This document shows, one piece after another, positions 15,282-23,144 of a DNA stretch of 64,000 bases. Both the position numbers and the translations under genes were made by a program. Source of the stretch: JAIBBD01 sp041390685 (GTDB lineage Bacteria; Chloroflexota; Dehalococcoidia; UBA2979); the NCBI GenBank assembly GCA_041390685.1, contig JAWKPL010000001.1, positions 248,001 through 312,000 on the forward strand, read 5' to 3'. The notes beneath the pieces are model-generated. The model was not told the origin of the DNA, did not search any database, and saw only the letters and a program-made list of their open reading frames with translations. Numbering within the stretch: the stretch's first letter is position 1; each line of letters begins with the position of its first letter.

Positions 15282-16564
15282 GCACGGCCCCCCTGCGAAG
15301 CGGGCGCCGAAGCGGCCCGAGGCAGGGTTACCTCCACGCGCAGCCCGCCGAGCGACGAGGCGCTCGCGGTGGCGCGTCCGCCCCGGCGCTCGGCGATCCC
15401 TCGCACGATCGCGAGGCCCAGTCCCGCGCCGCCCGCCTCACCCGGCGTGCGCGCGGCGTCGAGCTGAGTGAAGCGCTCGAAGATGCGGTCGAGGTCGCCC
15501 GGCGGGACGCCGGGGCCGTCGTCCTCGATGGCTAGGCGAGCCTCGGGGCCCGCGACGCCGGTCGTCAGGATGACTCTGGTGCCGGGCGGCGTGTGTGTCA
15601 CGACGTTCTCGAGCAGAGCTCGCGCCAGGCGCATCGCCTCGGCCGCAGCGAGAGCGGCGGGGGCGGCGGCGAGACGGCGCTCGACTGTCGTGCGGTGCGC
15701 CTCGAGGAGCGGCGCCATCCGCTCGCAGGCGAGCGCAGCAGCGCGGCCGAGGTCGACCGTGACCGGCGCGGCCGCGGGCTGCGCCTCCTCCGAGACGCGC
15801 GCGAGCGCGAGCAGGTCGTCAATCAGCTCGCTCGCCTCGTCCGCGACGGCGACGAGGTCGCTGGCGGTGGTGCGCTGGTCAGCAGGCAGGTCGCCACGCT
15901 GCAGGAGTTCGGCCAGCGCACGGATGAGGGTGACCGGGGAGCGCAGCTCGTGCGAGGCGTCGCCGATGAAGGCGCGCTGGCGCTCGTGGGCAAGCCGCAG
16001 CGGGGCCAGGGCGCGGCCCGCGAGCAGGTAGCCGGCGCCGACGGCGAGCAGCAGACCGGTGCCGGCCACCATGCCGAGGACGGCGACGAGCGTCCGCACG
16101 CTCTGGTCGCGGCCATCGAGGTTGCGTCCGGCGATCACGGCGCCCACCGTTGTCCCTCCCTGCCGAAGCGGGGTCGCCCTCAAGCGCAACCGAGCGTGGT
16201 CGTGCGAGAGGGTCTCCCACGTCTCACGGCCCGCGAGCGCCCTCTCCACGATGCCTGCCTCGATCAACTCCTCGGCTTCCAGGCCGCGAGGGTTCGCGAC
16301 GAGGGCGCCGTCCGACCGAAAGACCACGAGGAACACCTCGCTCGGGACGCCGTCGGAATGCGCCTCGAGGTCAAGCGGCTGCAGCGTCTGCAGCGGCGGC
16401 GCAGACGCGGCCCAGTCGTCGGCGACGGCGCGGATCGATGCGTCGACCTCGCGGTCGATGGCCCAGACAAGCCCGAAGTAGGTGCCGGCTCCGAGCGCGA
16501 GCAGGACGGCAAGGAACGCCGTGGCGTACCAGGCGGTCAGGTGGAACCGCGCTCGGCGGTACAT
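15278..16564 (-). CDS. sensor histidine kinase (HisKA type)
   Basis: A 428-residue membrane kinase. Two membrane spans (about 8-32 and 175-200) enclose an extracytoplasmic sensor of about 140 residues. A HAMP-like link leads to the H-box AFIGDASHELRSPVTLIRAL, where the His is autophosphorylated; the N-box RALLENVVTHT and G-boxes EDDGPGVPPGD, FTQLDAARTPGEAGGAGLGL follow. The start shares one base with the response regulator stop and the stop overlaps the pump start, so the three proteins come from one coupled message. The sensed cue is unknown; a cation or envelope signal would fit the pump. Confidence 0.92.
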   Translation of the reverse strand: MYRRARFHLTAWYATAFLAVLLALGAGTYFGLVWAIDREVDASIRAVADDWAASAPPLQTLQPLDLEAHSDGVPSEVFLVVFRSDGALVANPRGLEAEELIEAGIVERALAGRETWETLSHDHARLRLRATPLRQGGTTVGAVIAGRNLDGRDQSVRTLVAVLGMVAGTGLLLAVGAGYLLAGRALAPLRLAHERQRAFIGDASHELRSPVTLIRALAELLQRGDLPADQRTTASDLVAVADEASELIDDLLALARVSEEAQPAAAPVTVDLGRAAALACERMAPLLEAHRTTVERRLAAAPAALAAAEAMRLARALLENVVTHTPPGTRVILTTGVAGPEARLAIEDDGPGVPPGDLDRIFERFTQLDAARTPGEAGGAGLGLAIVRGIAERRGGRATASASSLGGLRVEVTLPRAASAPASQGGRA

Positions 16565-17226
16565 CAGGTGGCGTCGATACGGTAGCCGACGCCTCGGACG
16601 GTGCGGATCGGCGAAGCGTCGCCGAGCTTGCGCCGGAGGTAGTGCACGTAGAGGTCGACGTTGCTTTCGACGGGCTCGTCTTCATAGCCCCAGACGTTCG
16701 CGAGGATGGAGGCGCGAGGAAGCGTCTGCCCGCGATGGCGGGCGAGAAACTCGAGCAGCCGCCACTCCGTCGGGGCGAGTTCGACCTGCTGGCCGTTTCG
16801 GCGCACCTCGCGGCGTCCGAGGTCGACTTCGATCTCACCGAGGGAGAGCACGTCAGGCTGGAGGTCCGCGTGCCGCCGGCCGCACGCGCGGACTCGCGCG
16901 AGCAGCTCCTCCAGCGCAAAGGGCTTCGTCAGGTAGTCGTCGGCGCCGAGGTCGAGACCGCGCACGCGGTCCTCGACTTCGCCCTTTGCGGTCAGCATCA
17001 GGACGGGCGTGGCCACCCCGGCGCGACGCAGGCGGTCGAGGACGGCGAAGCCATCGAGGCCGGGCATCATCACATCCAGCACGAGCACATCGAAGGTGCT
17101 CTCCGAGGCAAGCGCGAGCGCATCGTCCCCGTCGTGCGCGACGTCGACGACGTGGCCTTCCTCGGTGAGGACGCGTGCGATCACGCGAGCGAGGCGCCGG
17201 TCGTCCTCGGCGAGCAGTACATGCAT
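16564..17226 (-). CDS. OmpR/PhoB-family response regulator
   Basis: A 220-residue regulator: receiver domain with acidic pocket AEDD (7-9), phosphoacceptor Asp51 in VLVLDVMMPG, and conserved Lys in LTKPF; then a winged-helix DNA-binding domain ending VDLYVHYLRRKLGD and IRTVRGVGYR. ATG 17226 (MHVLLAEDD) was chosen because the receiver fold begins there; an in-frame ATG at 17262 adds 12 unconserved codons and lies over the likely promoter. It is first in the operon with its kinase and a P-type ATPase, and divergent from the acidic-protein/ApbE cluster, which it may also control through the inverted repeat at 17277-17302. Confidence 0.93.
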   Translation of the reverse strand: MHVLLAEDDRRLARVIARVLTEEGHVVDVAHDGDDALALASESTFDVLVLDVMMPGLDGFAVLDRLRRAGVATPVLMLTAKGEVEDRVRGLDLGADDYLTKPFALEELLARVRACGRRHADLQPDVLSLGEIEVDLGRREVRRNGQQVELAPTEWRLLEFLARHRGQTLPRASILANVWGYEDEPVESNVDLYVHYLRRKLGDASPIRTVRGVGYRIDAT

Positions 17227-17276
17227 GCGCCAATCGTGACGCACGGCTGGCGGGGACGGCAACGGTCAAAGGCAAT

Positions 17277-17302
17277 TCCAATGTCACGGCCAGAGCATTG
17301 GA
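17277..17302. promoter_or_regulatory. inverted repeat in the divergent promoter region
   Basis: TCCAATG (17277-17283) and CATTGGA (17296-17302) are perfect inverted copies 12 bases apart, between the response regulator and the divergent gene at 17336. A good candidate operator for the adjacent regulator or another factor. Confidence 0.5.
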
Positions 17303-17335
17303 TCCAGCAAAGCGGAGCTGAAGGGAGTGCTTCGA

Positions 17336-17617
17336 ATGGCTCGCAGACCAGTGCTGGCATACGCGATCGGTGGGACCGCGGCGGCGATCGCCGCGATCGT
17401 CATCACCGCTTCCACGGTCGGTCTGACCCCGTCCACTTCGGAAGGTTCATCCGGCCAGGCGGGAGCCCCCGCCGTCCTCCCGGCGGAAAACTCGCCGGCC
17501 TTCTACGAAGACTACGAGGATCACGAGGGAGACGACGAAGAAGACGAGCACGAGTACTACCGGGCGGCGGATGGCCGCGTGCAGCACGAAGGACGCGGCC
17601 ATGACGACGACGACTGA
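17336..17617 (+). CDS. exported or anchored protein with acidic/His-rich tail
   Basis: A 93-residue protein. Residues 6-30 (VLAYAIGGTAAAIAAIVI) form one membrane segment or uncleaved signal, followed by a Ser/Gly/Pro-rich stretch and a C-terminal 40 residues composed mainly of Asp, Glu, His and Tyr (for example EDYEDHEGDDEEDEHEYY, ending HDDDD). Such a tail could bind divalent cations outside the membrane. ATG 17336 is preferred, with AGGGAG eight bases upstream; GTG 17327 overlaps that site. It overlaps the next gene by 17 bases. It faces a two-component system and a cation pump across the promoter, which makes a cation-handling or sensing role attractive, but that is inference. Confidence 0.7.
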   Translation: MARRPVLAYAIGGTAAAIAAIVITASTVGLTPSTSEGSSGQAGAPAVLPAENSPAFYEDYEDHEGDDEEDEHEYYRAADGRVQHEGRGHDDDD

Positions 17618-17864
17618 TGCGCGGAAGCGGCCCGGCGCGCAGGCGCGGACCGAGCGGCGACTGTTGGTGCAGCTGTCCGTCGCCGCGGTCTCGATGGCGA
17701 CGCTCGCGGCCTCGTGGCTGGGCATCGCCGGGGCCGAGCGAGCGGTGACCCAACCGTCTTCCGGCTCGGGCACGGTGCTTACGAACGCGGGGACGGTCAC
17801 CGGCCTGGCGCCGGCGCCGGCGTCGTCGGACGCGAACGTCGTCCGGCGTTCGCGCGCGTCGTGA
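17601..17864 (+). CDS. small membrane-anchored protein
   Basis: An 87-residue protein with a basic N terminus (RKRPGAQARTERRLL), one hydrophobic segment at about residues 20-42 and a Ser/Thr/Gly/Ala-rich, probably extracytoplasmic tail. It starts inside the end of the preceding gene and ends 10 bases before ApbE, so it belongs to the same operon. No flavinylation motif of the FMN-bind type is visible. Function unknown. Confidence 0.65.
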   Translation: MTTTTDARKRPGAQARTERRLLVQLSVAAVSMATLAASWLGIAGAERAVTQPSSGSGTVLTNAGTVTGLAPAPASSDANVVRRSRAS

Positions 17865-17874
17865 GGGGACGGCG

Positions 17875-18720
17875 ATGGAGCATGAGTTCTTCGCGACGGG
17901 GACGACGTGGTGGCTGCGATCGGAGGGCGCGCCAGCGGGGCTGATGGCGCTCGTGGAGCGGCTCGTGCGCGAGTACGAGGCGCGGCTCAGCCGCTTCCGG
18001 CCGGACTCGGCGCTCTCGCGACTGAACCGGGAGCGGCGCTGCGAGGACGACGTGGTCGCCAGCGTGCTGGCGTCGGCGGAGTCTCTGCGGCGGCTGACCC
18101 GAGGCGCGTTCGACGCTCGGGCGGGCGCGGCCGTGGTGGCGGCGGGCTACGACCGGCCGTTCGACGCCATCGAGGGCGCCATCGAGGCATCCGCTGATCC
18201 GATCCCGAACATGCAGCGCCCCACGGTCCTGCTGTCGGGGTCGTCCGTGCTACTGCTGGGGCACGGCCGGGTCGACCTCGGAGGGATCGCCAAGGGCTGG
18301 ATCGTCGACCGGGCAGCGGAGCTGCTGGCCGAAGCAGGGCCCTGCATCGTCGATGGCGGAGGAGACATCCGGACGGCGGGCGGGCTGGACGAGTGGGCAG
18401 TCGGCGTCGGTGATGGCCTCGCAATCGGCCTGACGGACGGCGCCGTCGCAACCTCCTCCACCCTGCGACGGCGGTGGCGCACCGAGCGTGGCGCGGCGCA
18501 CCACATCGTGGAGCCGCACCGCGGATGGTCCTCGGACGAGGCTGTGACGACAGCGGTCGTGCTGGCACGTGACGCGATGACGGCCGATGCGCTGGCGACC
18601 GCCGTCGTCGCCAACGCCACGAACGGCATGCGCGCCGTGCGGACCAGCGGGGGCGAGCTGCTGCTGCAGCGGGCCGGGACCTGGGAAATGACGACGGGAA
18701 TGACGAGGTATCTACGATGA
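17875..18720 (+). CDS. apbE: FAD:protein FMN transferase (ApbE family)
   Basis: A 281-residue ApbE-like enzyme, which attaches FMN from FAD to a Thr/Ser of exported electron-transfer proteins and needs Mg2+. Visible are the opening FFATGTTWWLRSEG, RLSRFRPDSALSRLNR, FDARAGAAVVAAGYDRPF, the VDLGGIAKGWIVDRAAELL core (about 134-152) followed by DGGGDIRTAG, and the AVATSSTLRRRW segment with the histidine-containing GAAHHIVEPHRGW. No signal peptide is evident, unlike many exported ApbE proteins. It overlaps the membrane reductase gene by four bases. The acceptor protein with an FMN-binding domain is not coded nearby. Confidence 0.9.
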   Translation: MEHEFFATGTTWWLRSEGAPAGLMALVERLVREYEARLSRFRPDSALSRLNRERRCEDDVVASVLASAESLRRLTRGAFDARAGAAVVAAGYDRPFDAIEGAIEASADPIPNMQRPTVLLSGSSVLLLGHGRVDLGGIAKGWIVDRAAELLAEAGPCIVDGGGDIRTAGGLDEWAVGVGDGLAIGLTDGAVATSSTLRRRWRTERGAAHHIVEPHRGWSSDEAVTTAVVLARDAMTADALATAVVANATNGMRAVRTSGGELLLQRAGTWEMTTGMTRYLR

Positions 18721-19388
18721 GTGCCCGGACGACGATGATCGTATCGAACGCCCTCGTGTGGGCGCTGGTGGGCGCAGTGCTGGCGTCGCCGTGGCTGCTC
18801 GCCGCACGGGCGGAGGCGCCGGTGCTGTGGTGGGCCTCGAGGGCGTTCGGACTGGTGTCGTACGTGGCGCTGTGGCTCGCGATGTTCGCAGGCGTGCTGC
18901 TGAGCACGCACCGGCTGCCACAGCGGCTGGATCGCAGGACGTTGTTCGAGCTGCACCAGCAGTGGACGCTCGCGGCCCTCGCTGCGACGGCGCTGCACGT
19001 GCTGGCCGTGGTCACGCACTCGGAAGCGGACGTCGGCATCAGCGGCGCGCTGATTCCCTACGCCTCACGGCAACTCACGGGCCCCGTCGCGCTGGGCGTC
19101 TTCGGGATGTGGGGCCTCGGCTTGCTCGCGGTCAGCAGCTGGCTGCGCTCACGGATCGGGACGGCCACGTGGCGCGCGATCCACATGCTCGCGTTCGGGT
19201 CGTTCCTCGTGGCGCTGATGCACTCGATCGGTGCGGGGACGGACAGCGCAGCGCCAGCCGCGCAATGGCTGTACGGGCTCACGGGGAGCGTGCTCGCGTC
19301 CGCGATCGTCGTGCGGATCGCGAGCGCAGCCGTGGGGCGGCCGGCACACGGGGCGCGTCCGTCCGAGCGCCGCGAGCCGGTCCGCTGA
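18717..19388 (+). CDS. ferric reductase-like transmembrane protein
   Basis: A 223-residue protein with six hydrophobic segments in the ferric-reductase-like (MsrQ/YedZ type) fold. Haem-ligand His candidates are in FELHQQWTLAALAATALHVLA and in WRAIHMLAFGSFLVALMHS, two pairs placed to hold b-type haem across the membrane. It starts within the ApbE stop (ATGA), so the flavin transferase and the haem protein are coupled. Together they suggest transfer of electrons across the membrane to an FMN-carrying or other extracytoplasmic partner. The C-terminal tail is Arg/Pro-rich and hydrophilic. Confidence 0.85.
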   Translation: MSARTTMIVSNALVWALVGAVLASPWLLAARAEAPVLWWASRAFGLVSYVALWLAMFAGVLLSTHRLPQRLDRRTLFELHQQWTLAALAATALHVLAVVTHSEADVGISGALIPYASRQLTGPVALGVFGMWGLGLLAVSSWLRSRIGTATWRAIHMLAFGSFLVALMHSIGAGTDSAAPAAQWLYGLTGSVLASAIVVRIASAAVGRPAHGARPSERREPVR

Positions 19389-19472
19389 GACGCGCGTTGA
19401 GGCACGCAGCGGACGATTCGGACCAACGTCGGATCTCCGCCTCGATGACCGCAGCACCGAAGGGAGACGAAC

Positions 19473-19952
19473 CTGGAACTCGAATCGATCGCCGGTCTGC
19501 CGGCCCATCCGCTCCTGGTCCACGGCAGCGTGGTGCTCGTGCCGCTGGCTGTCATCGGATTCATTGCCGTGGGATGGCGCGGTGCGTGGCGTGAACGTTA
19601 CCTGCTGCCAGTCATGCTCGTGGCGGTTGCCGGGTGGGCACTCGCGTTCCTCGCGACCCAGAGCGGGGAGCCGATGGAGGAGCATGTGCGCCGCGTGGCG
19701 GCCGTCGCAGGCGAGGCGCGCCCGCGCTTCGGGGAGCATCCGGACCTCGGGAACACGGCGGCGATCCTGTCGTTCGTGTTCGCGCTGGCCGTCAGCGGGA
19801 TGTACGCGATCGAGCGCTGGCTGCCGCCCGTGAAGACCTCGAAGTCGGTGGTAACGGCAGCGTACGCGGTGACCGCGTTCATCGGACTGGTGGCACTGGT
19901 CTGGATGGTGCGCGCCGGCCATACGGGAGCGGAACTCGCCTGGGGGGACTGA
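19473..19952 (+). CDS. DUF2231-family membrane protein, probable CTG start
   Basis: A four-span membrane protein of the DUF2231 family. The conserved family opening GLPAHPLLVHGSVVLVPLA is present in the DNA but lies upstream of the first ATG/GTG that could open the frame (GTG 19530). An in-frame TGA precedes it, and the only start-like codon in between is CTG 19473, placed seven bases after GGGAG. I therefore call CTG, giving a 159-residue protein (ELESIAGLPAHP...). The family is unassigned but often sits with redox membrane proteins. It is last in the ApbE/reductase cluster, 84 bases after the reductase, and ends before a strong bidirectional hairpin. Confidence 0.75.
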   Translation: MELESIAGLPAHPLLVHGSVVLVPLAVIGFIAVGWRGAWRERYLLPVMLVAVAGWALAFLATQSGEPMEEHVRRVAAVAGEARPRFGEHPDLGNTAAILSFVFALAVSGMYAIERWLPPVKTSKSVVTAAYAVTAFIGLVALVWMVRAGHTGAELAWGD

Positions 19953-19968
19953 GAAGCGAGTCAGGTCG

Positions 19969-20000
19969 GCGGGCGACCGGGCGGAGACCCGGTCGCCCGC
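19969..20000. terminator. bidirectional hairpin terminator
   Basis: A perfect 13-bp stem (19969-19981 with 19988-20000) and six-base loop between the convergent DUF2231 and YceI genes. No T-run on either side, as is common in this GC-rich window. Confidence 0.65.
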
Positions 20001-20007
20001 AACCCGG

Positions 20008-20523
20008 TTACGCGGCGGTCTGAGTGTCCTCGTAGACCTCGGTGTTCACGGTGATGGTGACCGTCTTGCCGACGAGGACGCCCCGAATGCCGAACGTCAG
20101 GTCGAAGTCGGCGCGGTCGACCTCGGCCGCGAGGACGAAGCGGACGCGACGCGGCGCCTCGGAGACCATCTCAAAACGTCCGCGCGTAAGGATGGTGCGC
20201 GTGATGCCATGCATCGTCAGGTCCCCGCGCACCAGGAACGTCTCGCCATCGAGGCGGGTGATATCGGAACTGACGAAGCTGATCTCGGGGAACGCCTCGG
20301 CATCAAGGAAGGCGCGCGAGAGCACCTCGCGGTCACGTTCCTCGTTATCCGTGCGCAGGCTGGCGGTGGCGATGCGCGCGGCGACGTGTGAGCGCTCGGG
20401 CTCGTCGGGATTCAGCGAGATGTCGGCATCGAACTCCATGAACCGGCCGTGGACGGTGCTGACCATGAGGTGTTCGACGGAGAAAGCGATCTCGGTCCGC
20501 GTCTCGTCGAGCTGCCACGCCAT
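20008..20523 (-). CDS. YceI-family protein
   Basis: A 171-residue lipocalin-like YceI domain protein: the opening WQLDETRTEIAFSVEHLMVSTV, then GRFMEFDADI, then SFVSSDITRLDGETFLVRGDLTMHGITRT and a DFDLTFGIRGVLVGKTVTIT end. YceI proteins bind polyisoprenoids or other amphiphiles in a beta barrel. There is no signal peptide, so this would be a cytoplasmic member. ATG 20523 (MAWQL) follows GAGGCGG; an upstream in-frame ATG at 20559 adds 12 unconserved codons. Confidence 0.9.
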   Translation of the reverse strand: MAWQLDETRTEIAFSVEHLMVSTVHGRFMEFDADISLNPDEPERSHVAARIATASLRTDNEERDREVLSRAFLDAEAFPEISFVSSDITRLDGETFLVRGDLTMHGITRTILTRGRFEMVSEAPRRVRFVLAAEVDRADFDLTFGIRGVLVGKTVTITVNTEVYEDTQTAA

Positions 20524-20604
20524 GCCGCCTCCTCGGGCCTCGTCAGGGTCCGCTTCCATTGAACCACAGCCGCCACGGAAACCCGTCCGCGCTCCTGCAC
20601 CCGG

Positions 20605-22419
20605 TCAGGACTCGATAGCGCCCTCGCGCAGCAGCACACGGTCGAGCTGTCCGCGGTCGCCGACGAGGACGAGGCTGTCCTCGGCCGCCCCGCTGACGAG
20701 GGTGCGCAACGCCTCCCGGGTCTCAGGCAGCAGGGCGGCAGCGCCGTCTGGCGCGCCGGCGCGCGTCCAGACGCGAACGCGCAGCCCCTCGACGTCCGCG
20801 AGCGCGGTGGCAAGCGACTCGGCGCCGGGCGGGACCACGAGCACGACGGTGCGGCGGCGAGGCGGCGCCGCGACTTCGGGCGGCGCCGCTGCCTGGTCCT
20901 CGCGCAGCACGGCCCAGTGGTAACCGGCGACGATCCCAGCGGCGATGACGAAGGCCGCGTTCCAGCGCACGTCGACCAGCAGCTCGCGGGACAGCCCGTC
21001 GCCGAGCATGGCGTCGAAGAAGCGGAAGAGGACGATCGTAAGGTTGACGAGCAGGACGACGGTCGCCGCGCCGAAGATGGCGAAGATGTAGAGCCGCCTG
21101 GGGAGCGCGACGCGGTCCATCGCATCGCTCCTCGCGACGCGCTGCGCGCCGAACCAGAACCAGGCCCACACGGGCGCGCCAACAAGGAGCAGTGTCAGCG
21201 TCATGACCAGCTGCTCGCGCCACCAGCCCTCGGAGCGGATGACGGTCGTGCTCTCGGGGGCGCCCGCCTCGATGGCGAGTGCGAGGCCCGCGACGATGCC
21301 GCCGGCCAGCACCAGGAGTCCCGCGGCCGAGACAAGGTAGCGGTAGACGCGCTCGGCGTCGCCGCGGGCGACGCGCTCGGCGTCTTCCTCCCACACCAGC
21401 GACCGGAAGTAGACCCAGACACCGAGCCCGACGACGGCGATGGCGAGCGCGTCGGGGAGCTGCGCGAAGTGGTCCGCGGCGCTTCCAGCGGGATTGCCGA
21501 TCCACCAGTCGAGGAGGGTGTGGAGGGCGATCGCCGATGGGACGAGTGTCATCGCCACGCCGGGCAACACGCCGAACAGGAAGACGACGACCTGCCAGGT
21601 CGCCCGGTGCCGGGACACGCGGCGCAGTTGCAGCAGCCAGTGCCCGACCCACACGACGGCGCCTACGGCGGCGGGCGCTCCTGCCTCGCGCAGGCTGCGA
21701 CTCCAGTCGAGGTGGACGAGGGTCTCGCGGAAGAGGCCGTCATAGGCGGACGAGAGCGCCGCCGTGAGTGCCCCGGCCGTCCCGGTGAGCAGCAGCCCGA
21801 GCCCAAACACCGACGCGAAGCCGAGGTACAGCTCGTCGAGCCAGACGGTCGCGCGGGCCCGCGGCTCGCGACGGACGACCTGGTCGTGGAGCAGCCAGAT
21901 GCCGCCCCACACCAGCAGCCACCCGAGCGGACCGCCGTCGAAGTCAGACAGGCGCAGGGCGAACGCGAGCACCTCGAGCGCGTTGACGGCGACGATGACG
22001 AGCGCGATCCCGCGCGCGAGATTGAGGTAGAAGCGGCGAAGCTCGGCGCCCACCTCGGCATCGCGGGCGGCGGCAACCGAGCGCTGTGCGATGAAGGCGG
22101 CGATGAGCCAGGCCGGGACACCAACGATGCTGAAGGACAGCGCGAATGCGAGCTCGGTGTCGCTCTCCGAGATGACGGTCTCGCCGCCGAACGAGTCGAT
22201 CAGGCCCCCGATGAGCAGCGAGAGTCCGATGCCAGCGAAGACGAGCGCGAGCAGGCCCACGCCATACAGGAAGAGGCGGCGCACCGTGCCGAGCCCGGCA
22301 TCGGGCGCGGAGGCTGCGCCATCCTCCGGGCGCCGCCGGCGCACCACGGCGACGATCACCCCGATCACCACCAGCAGCGGGATCAGGCTAACGAGCAATC
22401 CCACGAGGTCTCCCAACAC
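20605..22419 (-). CDS. multi-unit DUF5671-type membrane protein
   Basis: A 604-residue polytopic membrane protein. After a start anchor it repeats, about five times, a unit of membrane helices in the pattern RRLFLYGVGLLALVF (45), RRFYLNLARGIALV (130), WLDELYLGFASVFGLG (195), VYRYLVSAAGLLVLAGG (370), RRLYIFAIFGAATVVL (450), each followed by a further span and a short charged loop (WLLQLRR, WVYFRSLVWE, WFWFGAQRVAR). This is the DUF5671 repeat. The last 85 residues (from about RRTVVLVVPPGAESL) are soluble, with a small alpha/beta look. Function of the family is unknown. The small lipobox-free protein downstream in the same direction (22441-22899) is its upstream neighbour by 21 bases and is probably co-transcribed. 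Confidence 0.8.
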   Translation of the reverse strand: MLGDLVGLLVSLIPLLVVIGVIVAVVRRRRPEDGAASAPDAGLGTVRRLFLYGVGLLALVFAGIGLSLLIGGLIDSFGGETVISESDTELAFALSFSIVGVPAWLIAAFIAQRSVAAARDAEVGAELRRFYLNLARGIALVIVAVNALEVLAFALRLSDFDGGPLGWLLVWGGIWLLHDQVVRREPRARATVWLDELYLGFASVFGLGLLLTGTAGALTAALSSAYDGLFRETLVHLDWSRSLREAGAPAAVGAVVWVGHWLLQLRRVSRHRATWQVVVFLFGVLPGVAMTLVPSAIALHTLLDWWIGNPAGSAADHFAQLPDALAIAVVGLGVWVYFRSLVWEEDAERVARGDAERVYRYLVSAAGLLVLAGGIVAGLALAIEAGAPESTTVIRSEGWWREQLVMTLTLLLVGAPVWAWFWFGAQRVARSDAMDRVALPRRLYIFAIFGAATVVLLVNLTIVLFRFFDAMLGDGLSRELLVDVRWNAAFVIAAGIVAGYHWAVLREDQAAAPPEVAAPPRRRTVVLVVPPGAESLATALADVEGLRVRVWTRAGAPDGAAALLPETREALRTLVSGAAEDSLVLVGDRGQLDRVLLREGAIES

Positions 22420-22440
22420 ATCGCGCCCCCCGTCGGACCG

Positions 22441-22899
22441 TCAGGGCAGCTTCGCCGGGCAGAAGATCGGCCACGGCGGCTGCGAGAAGAGCCACTTACC
22501 CTCGATGCGCTCGAGGTCGAAGACGATCGTCTGCTTCGGGTCGCTCGATCCGAACGGCGAGCTGTCATAGCGCTCGGTCAACTCCACCCGGACCGTTGCG
22601 GCGTCGCCGTCGATCTTCGTCTCCTCGAGCGTCGCGCGGATGGCGATGTCGCCACGGCGGCTGATGACTTCGCGGGGCATGGTCGAGCACCGGTCGGTGA
22701 CTTCCGGCGAGAGGTACGAGAACGCCTCGGTGGCGTCCTGATCCTCGACCGCCCGGAGGTAGAGTTGCACGGTCCGGCCTGGCGTGCCGTCGGGCAGCTC
22801 GTCTTCGCCGCCCCGCTGCGCGGCCACGACCGCGGCCGCGGCGATCGCCGCGGCGAGCACCAGACCAATGACAATGAGCAGGACGGTGGAACGCGCCAT
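22441..22899 (-). CDS. membrane-anchored DUF4878/NTF2-like protein
   Basis: A 152-residue protein with an N-terminal membrane anchor (residues 5-27, LLIVIGLVLAAAIAAAAVVAA) and an extracytoplasmic domain that reads like an NTF2/DUF4878-type fold: TVQLYLRAVEDQDATEAFSYLSPE, then VRVELTERYDSSP and FDLERIEGKWLF. Such domains are thought to bind small ligands or assist envelope proteins; I cannot be more specific. ATG 22899 follows GAGAGGCGCC; an upstream ATG at 22944 gives a non-hydrophobic extension. It is first in a two-gene unit with the DUF5671 protein. Confidence 0.7.
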   Translation of the reverse strand: MARSTVLLIVIGLVLAAAIAAAAVVAAQRGGEDELPDGTPGRTVQLYLRAVEDQDATEAFSYLSPEVTDRCSTMPREVISRRGDIAIRATLEETKIDGDAATVRVELTERYDSSPFGSSDPKQTIVFDLERIEGKWLFSQPPWPIFCPAKLP

Positions 22900-22980
22900 G
22901 GCGCCTCTCCGAGCCGGGCCGCATGCCGCAGCGTAGCAGAGCATTCACCTTTGGGCGCGAGTACGCCAGAGGCGGGCGGC

Positions 22981-23046
22981 GACGAACGACGTGACGTTCG
23001 TCACCTGGCGCACACGCCGGATCGCGGTCATCCACAGGCGATGACC
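22981..23046. promoter_or_regulatory. two inverted repeats upstream of the PAS protein gene
   Basis: In the 245-base divergent gap, GACGAACG (22981-22988) pairs with CGTTCGTC (22995-23002), and GGTCATC (23026-23032) pairs with GATGACC (23040-23046). Both are perfect short palindromes of operator size between two divergently transcribed genes. No good -35/-10 pair was found by eye. Confidence 0.4.
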
Positions 23047-23144
23047 TTTGACCCTCCGCCCGCTGCCGGGGCGTTGCCTATTCTGAGCCGACGCCGAATC
23101 ATTCGGTGATCGTCGAGGGGATCGGGATACGGCGACGGGACATC

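Noticed and set aside
20917..23109. 730-codon plus-strand open frame
   Set aside because: Antisense of the DUF5671 and NTF2-like genes; low-complexity Arg/Glu/His peptide with no motif.
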